DNA of 64,000 bases from Clostridia bacterium (GTDB lineage: Bacteria > Bacillota > Clostridia > Oscillospirales > Acutalibacteraceae). The stretch is from NCBI GenBank assembly GCA_017416485.1, contig JAFQCH010000023.1, forward strand, positions 187,262 to 251,261, written 5' to 3'. The translations under genes and the position numbers were made by a program. Shown here piece by piece: positions 9,752 to 19,499 of this stretch. The notes under the pieces were generated by a model. That model was not told the DNA's origin. It made no database searches and was given only the letters and a program-made list of their open reading frames with translations. Numbering within the stretch: the stretch's first letter is position 1; every line of letters begins with the position of its first letter.

Positions 9752-10759
9752 ATGATCAATATCGGTATTATCGGCGCTGGTAGAATCGGTAAGGTTCATC
9801 TTGAATCCATTACCTATCATGTCAAGAATGCTCGTGTCAAGAGTGTTGCTGAACCCTATCTCAATGATGAAACAAAGGAATTCATCGAAAGTATGGGTGT
9901 TACTGAAATCTACTCGGATTACAAACAAATTCTTGCTGACCCTGAAATTGATGCTGTGTTGATTTGTTCTTCCACAGATACACATGCTTCTATTTCGATG
10001 GAAGCCATTGCAGCAGGCAAGCACATTTTCTGCGAAAAACCCATTGATCAATCTATTGAAAAGATTGAAGAAGTCAAAGCCGCACTTGCCGGCACAAATC
10101 TGAAATATCAGGTTGGTTTCAATCGTCGTTTTGACCATAACTTCGCTGCTGTCCGTGCTGCAGTCAATGCAGGCAAAATCGGTGATCCGCACATCATCAA
10201 AATCACTTCCCGCGACCCTGCACCGCCCAACCCCGCTTATATTAAAGTTTCCGGCGGTATCTTCATGGATATGGCAATCCATGATTTTGACATGGCTTGC
10301 TTCCTTGCAGGCAGCGATGTTGAAGAAGTGTATGTTGCTGCAACCGTTCTTGTTGATCCGGCAATCGGCGAGCAGGGGGACTTTGACACCGCCATCATTA
10401 CTCTCAAAATGGCAAACGGTGCGCTTTGCGTCATTGACAACTCGCGCCGTGCGGCATACGGTTATGACCAGAGAGCAGAAGTGTTCGGCAACAAGGGTTC
10501 CGTCGCAAGCGCAAACGACACCCTTTCCACTGCTATCATTTCCGATGAAAACGGCGTAACCGGTGAAAAGCCGCTGTATTTCTTCCTTGAAAGATACATG
10601 CAGTCCTACACTACTGAAATGTTTGACTTCGTGGATGCTATCGTCAATGATAAGGAAGTTCCTTGCGGAATCGATGCCGGTCTGCAGTCTGTTAAGATTG
10701 CTCTTGCCGCAAAGAAGTCTGCAATTGAAAACCGTCCCGTAAAGATGGGCGAAATCTGA
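9752..10759 (+). CDS. iolG: inositol 2-dehydrogenase
   Basis: This 335-residue Gfo/Idh/MocA oxidoreductase oxidises myo-inositol to 2-keto-myo-inositol with NAD, the first step of the pathway. The Rossmann motif GAGRIG is at residues 8-13, EKP at 95-97, and the active-site pair D173/H177 lies in FMDMAIHDFD. A strong ribosome binding site (AGAGGAG) precedes it. It is the last gene of the operon and is followed at once by a strong terminator. The same family includes scyllo- and D-chiro-inositol dehydrogenases, but the operon favours myo-inositol. Confidence 0.9.
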   Translation: MINIGIIGAGRIGKVHLESITYHVKNARVKSVAEPYLNDETKEFIESMGVTEIYSDYKQILADPEIDAVLICSSTDTHASISMEAIAAGKHIFCEKPIDQSIEKIEEVKAALAGTNLKYQVGFNRRFDHNFAAVRAAVNAGKIGDPHIIKITSRDPAPPNPAYIKVSGGIFMDMAIHDFDMACFLAGSDVEEVYVAATVLVDPAIGEQGDFDTAIITLKMANGALCVIDNSRRAAYGYDQRAEVFGNKGSVASANDTLSTAIISDENGVTGEKPLYFFLERYMQSYTTEMFDFVDAIVNDKEVPCGIDAGLQSVKIALAAKKSAIENRPVKMGEI

Positions 10760-10771
10760 TTTTTACAAACC

Positions 10772-10804
10772 AAAAATCCCACACCGTGATGGTGTGGGAT
10801 TTTT
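10772..10804. terminator. strong bidirectional terminator after iolG
   Basis: A perfect 14-bp stem (10772-10785 with 10791-10804) has a five-base loop, A-runs on one side and T-runs on the other. It ends both the iol operon and the convergent ABC operon. Confidence 0.92.
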
Positions 10805-10814
10805 TTGCGTTGAT

Positions 10815-13800
10815 TTATTCAACTGATTTGAGTGACATTGCCATATCAATGTGTTTGAGTTTCCTGTTAACAATAGCATTCACAAGTGCCGCAAATGCAA
10901 ATGTTAACACAATCGCAATAAGGAACGAGAACCATTCAATGGTTCTGCCAAACATAACCGTATCAATCTCCGCATACGTGATCAGCAGATAATGCAGGAC
11001 TATGCCAAGTCCCATGCCGAACGCAGTGCCGAATGCTGTCAATATGATGTTTTCTTTTAAGACATAAGCCTGCACTTCATTGTCAAGGAAGCCCAGAACT
11101 TTCAGCGTTGCCAATTCACGGTTTCTTTCAAGAATATTGATATTGGTCAGGTTATAAAGCACAACAAACGCAAGAATCAATGCAGAAAGGAAGAATACCG
11201 CAACAACTGCCGTCAGTGCATTTGTGATTTCTGCAAGTGAATCATTGACATCTGATGTAAAACTAACCGCCTGAATGCCCGGCTGACTCATCAGTTTTGT
11301 TGCCATTTGTCCTTTCAGCGATGCCAAAGTTTCCTCATCAGCAGAACGCACGGCATCTGTCAGATTACCGAGACAATAGTCATAAGACGGATAAGCACCG
11401 AATAATTCAGCGTAGTAATCTGGAGAGATGTAGATATAATGGAAAGTATAGTTTTCAACAATACCTGCAACAAAAATTTCGTATGTTTTTGCATCGGATG
11501 TCTGGATGAAAACCGTTTCCCCGACTTTTGTATTTGTATCCTTGGCAAATTTTTCGGAAATCAATGCACCGGCAATTGAGGGAACATAGATTTTACCTGT
11601 TGAACGGTTTTGCAGTGTGATGTAATCTGCAAGCAAAGCAGGATCCGAAGGTGAAAGCAGATAAACATCCTCCTGTGCATCCGTGCGCAAAGAATATCCC
11701 GTAACCGCCTTCATGGAGATCAGCAGTGTCGAACTGACAGAGTTTGAATTTGCAACGGTTTTATATTCGCCTGATGTGCCGTCCTGTGCAGAATCAAACA
11801 TAACCTGAAAATCATAATGCGAAATAGCATTTTCACCATACTGTTTAGATCGAATGGCAGACACAGAATTGTACATGCCGAGGCTTGCAAGCATCAATGC
11901 AGAACAACCGGCAATACCAATGACCGTCATAAACAGGCGTTGTTTGTTTCTGAACAGATTTCGGGCTGTAACCTTGTTTGTGAAGCGCATTCTTCGCCAA
12001 ATGAAATTGACATTTTCAAGCAAAATACGCTTACCGGCTTTCGGGGCTTTTGCTCGCATAAGCATGGCAGGAACCTCTGCAAGGTCACGGCGCAATGCAA
12101 CCAACGTTACAACCAATGTGCAAAGCAATGCAATGATGATACCGATCACAGCGGTGCCGACAGGCAATGTGTATTGCAAATCAGGTATGGTAAACATGAT
12201 GCTGTAAGCCTTGAATATAGCAAACGGGAAAATATACATACCCAACAGAATGCCGAAGGTGCAGCCGAGTACACAGGCAGAAAGGGAATAGATGATATAC
12301 TTTGATGCAATGGTTTTATTGTCATAACCCAATGCCTTGAGTGTACCGAGTGTTGTTCTGTCTTCATCGATCATACGGGTCATGGTTGTCAGACAGACCA
12401 AAGCAGCAACAACAAAGAAGAAGATCGGGAATATATTTGCCAATACTTCGAGGTTCTTTGTTGTTGAACTGAAGCTGGAATATCCCGGCGTATCGTAACG
12501 ATCATAGATATTCCAATACACATTATTCAGACTGTCAAGCAGCTTCTTTGCATTGTCAAGTTGTTGCTGATACATGCCGGTTTCATTCGCAAGCAACCCG
12601 CTGAGTTGAGCATTTGCAGACTGTAAGGCAGCCTGTGCCGTTGTCAGGTTTGTTTCAATGGTTTCCAGCTGATTGGTCAGTTCTGTGATCATCATCTGCG
12701 TCTGAATTTTTTGCAGCGATAACTGGAAATCCGAACTGGTGATTTCCGTACCTGCAGATGATAATTCCTTGGAATATTCCAGCAGTTGATTGTAGGCGGC
12801 TGTCAATTCAATTTCGGCAGAATCCAACTGTTGCTTTGTGGAGGTCAAGGTGACATTGGCAGCTGCTAACTCTGATTGCATTGTATTGAGTTGCGTTTCA
12901 ATCGCTGCAAGTTCAGCTTCCTGCACTATAAGCTCAGCCTTATATTGTTGCAAAATCGGTCTTGCATATGCTGCCAATTCAGTCGCAAGTCCTGCAGTTG
13001 TGGAGCCGACAAGATCTTCATAAAGACCGGGATATGTTGTTTGCAGGAACTTATTGATTGCTGCCATTTCATCGCTTGAAAAATCACCATTCTGACGATT
13101 ATCCAGCATCGTGAGCAATGCCTCAGTTTCTGCAATCATTGTGTTGGTAGTTTTAACTTGGGTTTGAGCCTGCTTATAAGAATTGTACGCTGTATTATAT
13201 TCCTGCAAATTTGCTGAATATTCAGCATAAGCAGTGGTATAGGCAGCATTCTGTTCTGCATAGGCCGCAGAATTAGTTTGATACTGTGCAAGCAGACTGT
13301 TATATTGCGTTAAATTCTGGTCGTAATCAATTCTGTTTAATGCAAGTTCTTCTTCTGCATCCGCAAGTGTCACATTGTAAGTTTCCTGTGCCTTTGCCAA
13401 TTGCTCCGTCAGCAATTTTTTGCTTTCTTCAAGAGTTTTGATTGTGTTTTTAAGTTCCTGAAGTTGCGATCCTGCTTCGGCAGAAGCATCGGAAAGCAAA
13501 TTCTCTGCTTCTGCAATCTTATCAGGCAGGGTCTGCTGCAAGTTTGTTACTCTTGCTTCCAGTCTGGACGGGGCAATTGCTTTGATCATGGCAAGGTAGG
13601 GAGCAATATAATTGCGATATTCATCGGAAAACGCATCATATCCATCGGAACCAACAATTTTCACATACAGTTCCGTATAATAATCCTGCACAAAAACACT
13701 GTCAGGTACAATGATGAATGTGCCGACCTTACCGCTGCCGATCAGCGTATTACCTCTTTCAAAGGAAATGTAATAAGGTGTCTGAATAATACCGACAATT

Positions 13801-14375
13801 GTAAATTCGGTTTCTTTCAAAGAGGCGCGCAAATCTTCATTGTCGCCGACCAAGGTAATGGTGCTGCCGATCTGGAAACTGTCGGGGGTTGACAAGGCAC
13901 TGGCATCCACAAGGCATTCATTCGGCGCATCGGGATATTCGCCCTCCAGCAACATCGGACGGTTCATATAGGCAGCTTCATTCACACCATAGTTGATATA
14001 GTTGGCAAGAAGGCCTGTATTGATACCGTAAACGCGGGTACTGATCTGTGTTCCGTCGATATCTTTTTCAATTTCGCCATTCACAAGCACCAACGCATCT
14101 TTGAATTTTTGGCCAATAACTGCTTCTATATTCGGATCAATATTGTGAATCGCCTGCACATCTTCATCGGTAAGGCCGATGGAGGATTGCACGCGAATAT
14201 CCATCAGGTTGCTGTAAACAAAATAGTCCTGTGCCGTCTGGCGCATATCGGGGGCTGTTGCTTTTATGCCGACAAAAAAGGCGAGCCCCAAGGCGATGAT
14301 TATAACAATTGAAATAAATCGGCTGAAACTGCGTTGAACTGAACGCAGAATACTTTTCAGATATGCTTTCGTCAA
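10815..14375 (-). CDS. FtsX/MacB-type ABC transporter permease with large coiled-coil insert
   Basis: This 1186-residue permease has an N-terminal membrane segment (about 20-38), an extracytoplasmic domain, and a very long Gln/Leu/Glu/Ala-rich coiled coil at about 270-615. Two FtsX-like membrane blocks follow: one begins at about 640, and the last three helices lie at about 1040-1170. It pairs with the ATPase encoded 37 bp upstream. Such proteins usually drive mechanotransmission or move lipophilic substrates rather than ordinary small molecules; the substrate here is unknown. The start is a TTG eight bases after GGAGGTG. The coiled coil is far larger than in MacB or LolC and resembles a periplasm-style rod placed outside a Gram-positive membrane. 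Confidence 0.85.
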   Translation of the reverse strand: MTKAYLKSILRSVQRSFSRFISIVIIIALGLAFFVGIKATAPDMRQTAQDYFVYSNLMDIRVQSSIGLTDEDVQAIHNIDPNIEAVIGQKFKDALVLVNGEIEKDIDGTQISTRVYGINTGLLANYINYGVNEAAYMNRPMLLEGEYPDAPNECLVDASALSTPDSFQIGSTITLVGDNEDLRASLKETEFTIVGIIQTPYYISFERGNTLIGSGKVGTFIIVPDSVFVQDYYTELYVKIVGSDGYDAFSDEYRNYIAPYLAMIKAIAPSRLEARVTNLQQTLPDKIAEAENLLSDASAEAGSQLQELKNTIKTLEESKKLLTEQLAKAQETYNVTLADAEEELALNRIDYDQNLTQYNSLLAQYQTNSAAYAEQNAAYTTAYAEYSANLQEYNTAYNSYKQAQTQVKTTNTMIAETEALLTMLDNRQNGDFSSDEMAAINKFLQTTYPGLYEDLVGSTTAGLATELAAYARPILQQYKAELIVQEAELAAIETQLNTMQSELAAANVTLTSTKQQLDSAEIELTAAYNQLLEYSKELSSAGTEITSSDFQLSLQKIQTQMMITELTNQLETIETNLTTAQAALQSANAQLSGLLANETGMYQQQLDNAKKLLDSLNNVYWNIYDRYDTPGYSSFSSTTKNLEVLANIFPIFFFVVAALVCLTTMTRMIDEDRTTLGTLKALGYDNKTIASKYIIYSLSACVLGCTFGILLGMYIFPFAIFKAYSIMFTIPDLQYTLPVGTAVIGIIIALLCTLVVTLVALRRDLAEVPAMLMRAKAPKAGKRILLENVNFIWRRMRFTNKVTARNLFRNKQRLFMTVIGIAGCSALMLASLGMYNSVSAIRSKQYGENAISHYDFQVMFDSAQDGTSGEYKTVANSNSVSSTLLISMKAVTGYSLRTDAQEDVYLLSPSDPALLADYITLQNRSTGKIYVPSIAGALISEKFAKDTNTKVGETVFIQTSDAKTYEIFVAGIVENYTFHYIYISPDYYAELFGAYPSYDYCLGNLTDAVRSADEETLASLKGQMATKLMSQPGIQAVSFTSDVNDSLAEITNALTAVVAVFFLSALILAFVVLYNLTNINILERNRELATLKVLGFLDNEVQAYVLKENIILTAFGTAFGMGLGIVLHYLLITYAEIDTVMFGRTIEWFSFLIAIVLTFAFAALVNAIVNRKLKHIDMAMSLKSVE

Positions 14376-14412
14376 GAGCAGTTCACCTCCGCAAAATCAC
14401 TTTTCATCTCGT

Positions 14413-15114
14413 TTACCATTCAATTTGTTCAACCGACAGGGGATTGTCGTTGACTGTTATTCTTTGCACGCGCCCATTGCGCATGGATATGACTCTGTCT
14501 GCCATTGGCGTAAGAGCCTGATTGTGCGTGATGATAACAACCGTCATGCCGGTTTCTTTGCTGGTTTCCTGCAAAAGCGACAAAATCTGCTTACCGGTTG
14601 CATAGTCCAGTGCGCCGGTGGGTTCGTCGCAAAGCAGCAACTTCGGGTTTTTGGCAAGCGCACGTGCAATCGAAACACGTTGTTGTTCGCCACCTGACAA
14701 TTGCGCAGGGAAGTTGTGCAAACGATCACCAAGTCCGACTCGTTCAAGAACGCGTGTCGGGTTCAGTGCCTTGTTGCTGATCTGCGAAGCAAGTTCCACA
14801 TTTTCCAACGCTGTAAGATTTGGAACAAGGTTATAAAACTGAAAAACAAAACCGACATCATGCCGTCTGTACAAAGCCAGATTTTTGCTGTTGTAGTTGT
14901 TGATCAATTCACCGCCGACACGGACTTTTCCGTCATCGCAATCATCAATGCCGCCAAGAATATTCAGAACTGTTGTTTTACCTGCACCGCTGGGACCGAC
15001 AACAATGCACAGCTCACCTTGTTCTACAGAAAAAGTAACACCGTCCAGTGCTGTAATAACAACTTCGCCGGTCTGATACTTTTTGTAGACAGAATTCAAT
15101 TCAATAAAGCTCAT
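14413..15114 (-). CDS. ABC transporter ATP-binding protein, MacB/LolD type
   Basis: This 233-residue ATPase has Walker [10 protein letters not shown] at 40-48, the signature LSGGEQ at 139-144, Walker B LLLCDEP at 159-165 and the switch histidine H197. The sequence is of the MacB/LolD/FtsE subclass that partners FtsX-fold permeases, which is what lies directly downstream. Its own promoter is just upstream and is flanked by direct repeats that could be operators. Confidence 0.92.
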   Translation of the reverse strand: MSFIELNSVYKKYQTGEVVITALDGVTFSVEQGELCIVVGPSGAGKTTVLNILGGIDDCDDGKVRVGGELINNYNSKNLALYRRHDVGFVFQFYNLVPNLTALENVELASQISNKALNPTRVLERVGLGDRLHNFPAQLSGGEQQRVSIARALAKNPKLLLCDEPTGALDYATGKQILSLLQETSKETGMTVVIITHNQALTPMADRVISMRNGRVQRITVNDNPLSVEQIEW

Positions 15115-15134
15115 AACTTTCTCTCCACTAATAA

Positions 15135-15174
15135 TACTTCATTTTATTATACAATAATTACTTCATTTCGTCAA
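15135..15174 (-). promoter_or_regulatory. sigma-A promoter with flanking direct repeats for the ABC operon
   Basis: On the minus strand TTGACG (15174-15169) and TATAAT (15151-15146) are 17 bp apart. The plus-strand decamer TACTTCATTT occurs at 15135-15144 and again at 15159-15168, 24 bp apart, bracketing the -10 box. Two identical sites about two helical turns apart are a plausible regulator target. Confidence 0.65.
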
Positions 15175-15195
15175 TACCGTAAAAAATGAAATATA

Positions 15196-15224
15196 TTGCA
15201 ACAATATCCAAGTCAATGTATAAT
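15196..15224 (+). promoter_or_regulatory. upstream tandem promoter of the epimerase gene
   Basis: TTGCAA (15196-15201) and TATAAT (15219-15224) are 17 bp apart. A second promoter lies immediately downstream. Confidence 0.5.
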
Positions 15225-15242
15225 TATGCAAATAATTGCACA

Positions 15243-15271
15243 TTGACTTTTTTAATTTGTTGCATTATAAT
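15243..15271 (+). promoter_or_regulatory. main sigma-A promoter of the epimerase gene
   Basis: TTGACT (15243-15248) and TATAAT (15266-15271) are 17 bp apart, about 43 bp upstream of the chosen start codon. Confidence 0.7.
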
Positions 15272-15313
15272 AATAACAATAAAACTGTTATTAAACTTAA
15301 AAGAGGTTATTGT

Positions 15314-16381
15314 ATGACTGTTACAAAAGCACCCTTCGGAACCATGCCTGACGGCAGAGATGTGTTTGAATTCACAATTGAAAACGACAACGGAATGAAA
15401 GTGTCTGTTCTTTCTCTGGGCGCAACACTCAGAAGCATCATTCTGCCTGATAAAAACGGAAATGAACAGGATATCCTCCTTGGCTTTGATACCGTTGCTG
15501 ATTATCTTGAAAAATCATCTTACCAGGGGGCAGCTGTCGGTCCGTGCGCAAACCGAATCGGCGGTGGTAAGTTTGTTATTGACGAACAGACCTTTGATGT
15601 AATCAAAAATGAAACCGATCAAAACGGCAATGGTGTAACCTGTCTGCATTCCGGCGGTGAATTCAGTTTTGAAGTTTGGCAGAGTATTATTGCAGACTCT
15701 GATTCTGTTGAATTTTGCTATACAAGTCCTGACGGCTTGAACGGATTCCCCGGTGAAATGAAGGTTCAAATTGTATACAAACTCGGTCAGAATAACGATC
15801 TGCACATTTCTTATAAGGCAGTCTGTGATCGCAAAACACCGATCAATCTTACAAATCATGCCTACTTCAATCTGGCAGGGTATGCAAGCGGCAACATCCT
15901 TTCACATGTTTTGCAGTTAAATTGCAGTCAGATCACCCCCGTTGATGCATTCAGCATTCCCACAGGTGAATTGATGTCGGTGGCAGGAACCGCTTTTGAT
16001 TTCACCGAACCCAAACAGATCGGCAAAGATATCAACAATGATGAAGAACAGTTAAAACTGACAGGTGGTTATGACCATAATTTTGTTATTGACGCTGCCG
16101 ACGGAACTTTGCAGAAGTGTGCATATGTATATGCTGAAAACAGCGGCATTGTAATGAATGTTTATACAACCATGCCCGGTGTGCAATTTTATGCCGGAAA
16201 TTTTCTGAAAGGCGAAACCGGCAAAAGCGGAACGCCCATGGAACACCGCAGCGGTTTCTGCCTTGAAACACAATATTATCCTGACAGCCCCAACAAGCCT
16301 TCCTTTCCGAATTGCATTTTTGATGCCGGGCAGGAATTTATTTCCGAAACCGTTTACACCTTTGAAACAATGGCTGACTAA
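15314..16381 (+). CDS. galM: aldose 1-epimerase
   Basis: This 355-residue protein interconverts the alpha and beta anomers of galactose or glucose in the cytoplasm. The active-site histidine lies in NLTNHAYFNLAG and the catalytic glutamate in GFCLETQYYPDSPN near the C-terminus, both in family context. The ATG at 15314 follows AGAGG; an upstream in-frame start at 15236 would overlap the promoter and is rejected. It is a single-gene unit with two promoters and a hairpin terminator. No other Leloir genes are nearby, so the sugar it serves is not set by context. Confidence 0.9.
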   Translation: MTVTKAPFGTMPDGRDVFEFTIENDNGMKVSVLSLGATLRSIILPDKNGNEQDILLGFDTVADYLEKSSYQGAAVGPCANRIGGGKFVIDEQTFDVIKNETDQNGNGVTCLHSGGEFSFEVWQSIIADSDSVEFCYTSPDGLNGFPGEMKVQIVYKLGQNNDLHISYKAVCDRKTPINLTNHAYFNLAGYASGNILSHVLQLNCSQITPVDAFSIPTGELMSVAGTAFDFTEPKQIGKDINNDEEQLKLTGGYDHNFVIDAADGTLQKCAYVYAENSGIVMNVYTTMPGVQFYAGNFLKGETGKSGTPMEHRSGFCLETQYYPDSPNKPSFPNCIFDAGQEFISETVYTFETMAD

Positions 16382-16390
16382 ACATTTAGC

Positions 16391-16420
16391 GGCATCTGCT
16401 GTTTTGCAGGTGCCTTTTTA
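16391..16420 (+). terminator. intrinsic terminator of the epimerase gene
   Basis: A nine-pair stem with one G-U pair (16391-16399 with 16406-16414) has a six-base loop and is followed by TTTTTA. Confidence 0.75.
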
Positions 16421-16485
16421 TTATGTTTGAATTTCTCGCGCTGTGTGCAAATGGTGATACGGAACACTTTTTTATTGTTAAATTG

Positions 16486-16514
16486 TTGACTTTTGCGACG
16501 AGTTGTTGTATTAT
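16486..16514 (+). promoter_or_regulatory. sigma-A promoter of the secreted protein/two-component unit
   Basis: TTGACT (16486-16491) and TATTAT (16509-16514) are 17 bp apart, 46 bp upstream of the start codon. Confidence 0.6.
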
Positions 16515-16560
16515 TACTTTAATTATTATAATTTTTATCGGGTTCGAAAGGAGCCGTCTT

Positions 16561-18723
16561 ATGAAATACAGAAAACCGTACAAATTTGCAACTGTTCTTT
16601 TGTGTTTTATGATTGTTTTATCATTTACACTTTCTGCAACAGCCGCAATCACAACATTTGAAACACAATATGATCATCAGCAGATCAACAAGTCATGGCT
16701 GACTGATCTGACTGTAAAAGAAAGCCTGACCGGCATCAGTGATATGGTAACAAATGTAACATTGGTAGCTCAGCCGGATTACCCTTATATCGAAACCCCG
16801 GAATCTTTTAAAAGTGATGTGCAGGATGCCTGTAAATTATATGAATTGAACGAAGGGTCTGCCAGAGCTGCATATATTTACCTTTTTGAAGTTCTGAATA
16901 AAAATTCAGCTGTTCTTGAGGATGACACATCTGACGCTGAAATTAAACAATATCTGATTGATCTCGGCATTGTTTATCCTGACAATGCCGATGCCGATAC
17001 GCTCGTTATGGCACGTGCACTGTATGTGATTTTTAAGTCCGGCTCCTTGGATTCATACCTGCACGGCGGTGTAATCCCGGCAGGCACGGCACTTGAAACC
17101 GCAATTGTAAGTTATATGAGCGTTATTACCGGCATTGACATGAACGCAGTCAAAGAATGGACCACGGTCAGTGATCATCTTTCTTTGGATGAATACATTC
17201 TTGCCCTGTCCAAATACACCCTTTGGAGCGCCGGTTATGATGTTTCAAAAGATATGTCGGATGATGAAGTTTATCGTCTTGTTGCACTTATGACAATCCG
17301 CAAACAGGGAATAACAGCCCCTGACAATATTTCTTTTGATGAAATCAAGATTCGCTATTTAGCCGCCATGCTCGGCACAAAATACAATGTTTCCTGCAAT
17401 TCGGATGACCTTGCAGAGGCAATTGAACAGGACTGCGTTGCTTTTTATCTGCTTCAACTGATGGGGCAGGACGCACAACTCTCGCTGCGTGCAGACAGCA
17501 TCTCTTATGAAAATGCCTTTTCGAGTGTTGCAGAGCATACGGATCGCTTCGATATGGAGGTCGGCGAATTTTATGCCGATGTTTACAACTATACCGCAAC
17601 CTTAAAATATAAACGAAATTCTATTTGGATTTATCCCGCAAGCTATGTTTGCAATCATGAAGATAATGCAAAAATGATAAAAATAACCGCCAACGGTGAG
17701 TATATCGAAGACGGTAATTTCAATGAAATCAAATTGAATCCGAATCTCGAATCACAAATTATAACAATCAAGTGTGATTACGATTTTAATGCTGAAAAAT
17801 TTACGGCAACCTATTATCTTAAAGTTGTGCAGGGCTTGATTTATTCTGATTCTGTACTTGTTGAAGATCCCGACATCAATGATATTTTCAGCGGCGATTA
17901 TGAATTGGATGAATCTCTTTATGCTCCCGGCTACATCCAAAACAACACCGACCTCGTCGGCAGCATCCTTGGTTCAATTGGTTTGGGTGTTGGCTTTGGC
18001 GATTTGTTGGATACATTCACATCTTCCGGTGTCGGTGATTCCACAGTCAGTGGCAGTATTTCCACAATTAATCCCTCTGTTAACAGCAACATATCCGGCC
18101 TGAACTCTGTGTTGGACAATGGCTTTTTAACCGTCTTGCCTTCTGTCGGAGCAGTCGGAAGCAGTGCAGGCGGATTGAAGGATACATCCATCACCATGTC
18201 TGTTTCATCAATGGAATTATTCAGCAATGTTGATCATGCAGAAAAAAGCAATACCGTTCTCAGCGGCATCGGCGGTCTGGAATTGTATTCCGTTGCGGAA
18301 TCTGTCGGAACAGCACTTCTGGCAAGTGGCATTGCTGCTGAAAATGTTGCTTCTCCGATTATTGGTTCTGTAATTAACGATGCAATTTTTGATGACGGAG
18401 ACACCGTAATCGGCGCATCTGTTTCTGCTGATGTTGGCAAAAACAGCAATACTGCTTATGTTTCCGCACTTTCCGATAAAGCAGTTTCTGTTTATTCGAA
18501 CGGAGACGCATCGGTTGTCGGCACAATCAGTCTGGATCAATATCTTTCGCATCAACAAACTGCAAACGGCACGCAAAGCAACGCGCCTGTTGCAGAATAT
18601 GACACCACTGTTGTTGCAAATCAAAACAATTCTTCCGTTGTTTTTATTGTTGTTGCATCTTTGGCAACTGTTGCCGGTGTTGTGCTGATTGTGGTTTCAA
18701 AACAACGCAAGATTTCTTATTGA
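16561..18723 (+). CDS. secreted, membrane-anchored protein of unknown function
   Basis: This 720-residue protein begins with a signal peptide (basic start, hydrophobic stretch to about residue 30 ending in SATAA). It ends in a transmembrane helix followed by a short basic tail (KQRKISY). The middle is mainly helical up to about residue 330; a segment of about 340-430 looks like a cadherin-like or Ig-like beta-sandwich; the rest to the anchor is Ser/Gly/Val-rich and low in complexity. I recognise no enzyme motif. The ATG at 16561 follows AAAGGAG. A response regulator and histidine kinase gene follow directly with a 22-bp gap and no terminator, so it may be the target or a co-sensor of that system. 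Surface attachment or envelope-stress roles are possible but unproven. Confidence 0.75.
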   Translation: MKYRKPYKFATVLLCFMIVLSFTLSATAAITTFETQYDHQQINKSWLTDLTVKESLTGISDMVTNVTLVAQPDYPYIETPESFKSDVQDACKLYELNEGSARAAYIYLFEVLNKNSAVLEDDTSDAEIKQYLIDLGIVYPDNADADTLVMARALYVIFKSGSLDSYLHGGVIPAGTALETAIVSYMSVITGIDMNAVKEWTTVSDHLSLDEYILALSKYTLWSAGYDVSKDMSDDEVYRLVALMTIRKQGITAPDNISFDEIKIRYLAAMLGTKYNVSCNSDDLAEAIEQDCVAFYLLQLMGQDAQLSLRADSISYENAFSSVAEHTDRFDMEVGEFYADVYNYTATLKYKRNSIWIYPASYVCNHEDNAKMIKITANGEYIEDGNFNEIKLNPNLESQIITIKCDYDFNAEKFTATYYLKVVQGLIYSDSVLVEDPDINDIFSGDYELDESLYAPGYIQNNTDLVGSILGSIGLGVGFGDLLDTFTSSGVGDSTVSGSISTINPSVNSNISGLNSVLDNGFLTVLPSVGAVGSSAGGLKDTSITMSVSSMELFSNVDHAEKSNTVLSGIGGLELYSVAESVGTALLASGIAAENVASPIIGSVINDAIFDDGDTVIGASVSADVGKNSNTAYVSALSDKAVSVYSNGDASVVGTISLDQYLSHQQTANGTQSNAPVAEYDTTVVANQNNSSVVFIVVASLATVAGVVLIVVSKQRKISY

Positions 18724-18745
18724 CAGTTTAGGAGGCGGATTCAAA

Positions 18746-19435
18746 ATGAATGAAAAAATTATGATTGTTGATGACGATCCCAATATATGCGAGTTGCTGC
18801 GCTTGTACCTTTCAAAAGAAGGGTATGCAACTGAAATCGTGTATGACGGGCAAACTGCCGTTGATCTTGTTTCTACCATTAAACCGCATCTGATTCTTCT
18901 GGATGTTATGTTGCCCGAACTGGACGGTTGGCAGGTATGCCGCAAAATCCGTGCAACGTCCAATGTTCCTATTATTATGGTTACGGCAAAAGGGGAAACC
19001 TTTGACCGTATTCTCGGACTTGAACTCGGCGCTGATGACTATATTGTTAAACCTTTTGAAACAAAAGAGGTTGTGGCGCGTATCAAAGCCGTTTTGCGCC
19101 GCGCCAACAACGCTTCGATTGAACCTGTGAAGGAAGTTCATTATGATAAACTTTCTATCAATCTTACCAATTATGAAATGAAAGTGAATGGTTTGCAGGT
19201 AGACACCCCGCCCAAAGAACTGGAGCTGATTTTTCACCTCGCCAGCAATCCGAATCGCGTATTTACAAGAGATCAGTTGCTTGATGAAGTGTGGGGATAT
19301 GAATTCTACGGCGATTCCCGCACAATCGATGTGCATGTTAAAAGACTGCGTGAAAAACTGGAAGGTGTTTCCGATGAATGGGAACTGCGCACTGTTTGGA
19401 GCGTTGGTTATAAGTTTGAATTAAAAAAGAGTTGA
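18746..19435 (+). CDS. OmpR/PhoB-family response regulator
   Basis: This 229-residue protein has a receiver domain with the acidic pocket D10-D11, phosphoacceptor D53 and conserved K102, then a winged-helix DNA-binding domain at about 130-229. The end of that domain, SRTIDVHVKRLREKL, is diagnostic of the OmpR class. The chosen ATG follows GGAGG. It lies between the secreted protein gene and the histidine kinase gene that presumably phosphorylates it. Confidence 0.93.
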   Translation: MNEKIMIVDDDPNICELLRLYLSKEGYATEIVYDGQTAVDLVSTIKPHLILLDVMLPELDGWQVCRKIRATSNVPIIMVTAKGETFDRILGLELGADDYIVKPFETKEVVARIKAVLRRANNASIEPVKEVHYDKLSINLTNYEMKVNGLQVDTPPKELELIFHLASNPNRVFTRDQLLDEVWGYEFYGDSRTIDVHVKRLREKLEGVSDEWELRTVWSVGYKFELKKS

Positions 19436-19453
19436 CAATAAATTAAAAATAAC

Positions 19454-19480
19454 AGCCGGTTTTTAATCGGCTTTTATTTT
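19454..19480 (+). terminator. weak hairpin between response regulator and kinase genes
   Basis: A five-pair stem, AGCCG (19454-19458) with CGGCT (19468-19472), is followed by a T-rich run. It is probably an attenuator or partial terminator that lowers kinase expression relative to the regulator. Confidence 0.45.
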
Positions 19481-19499
19481 TACCGCAAGGAGTTTTGCA

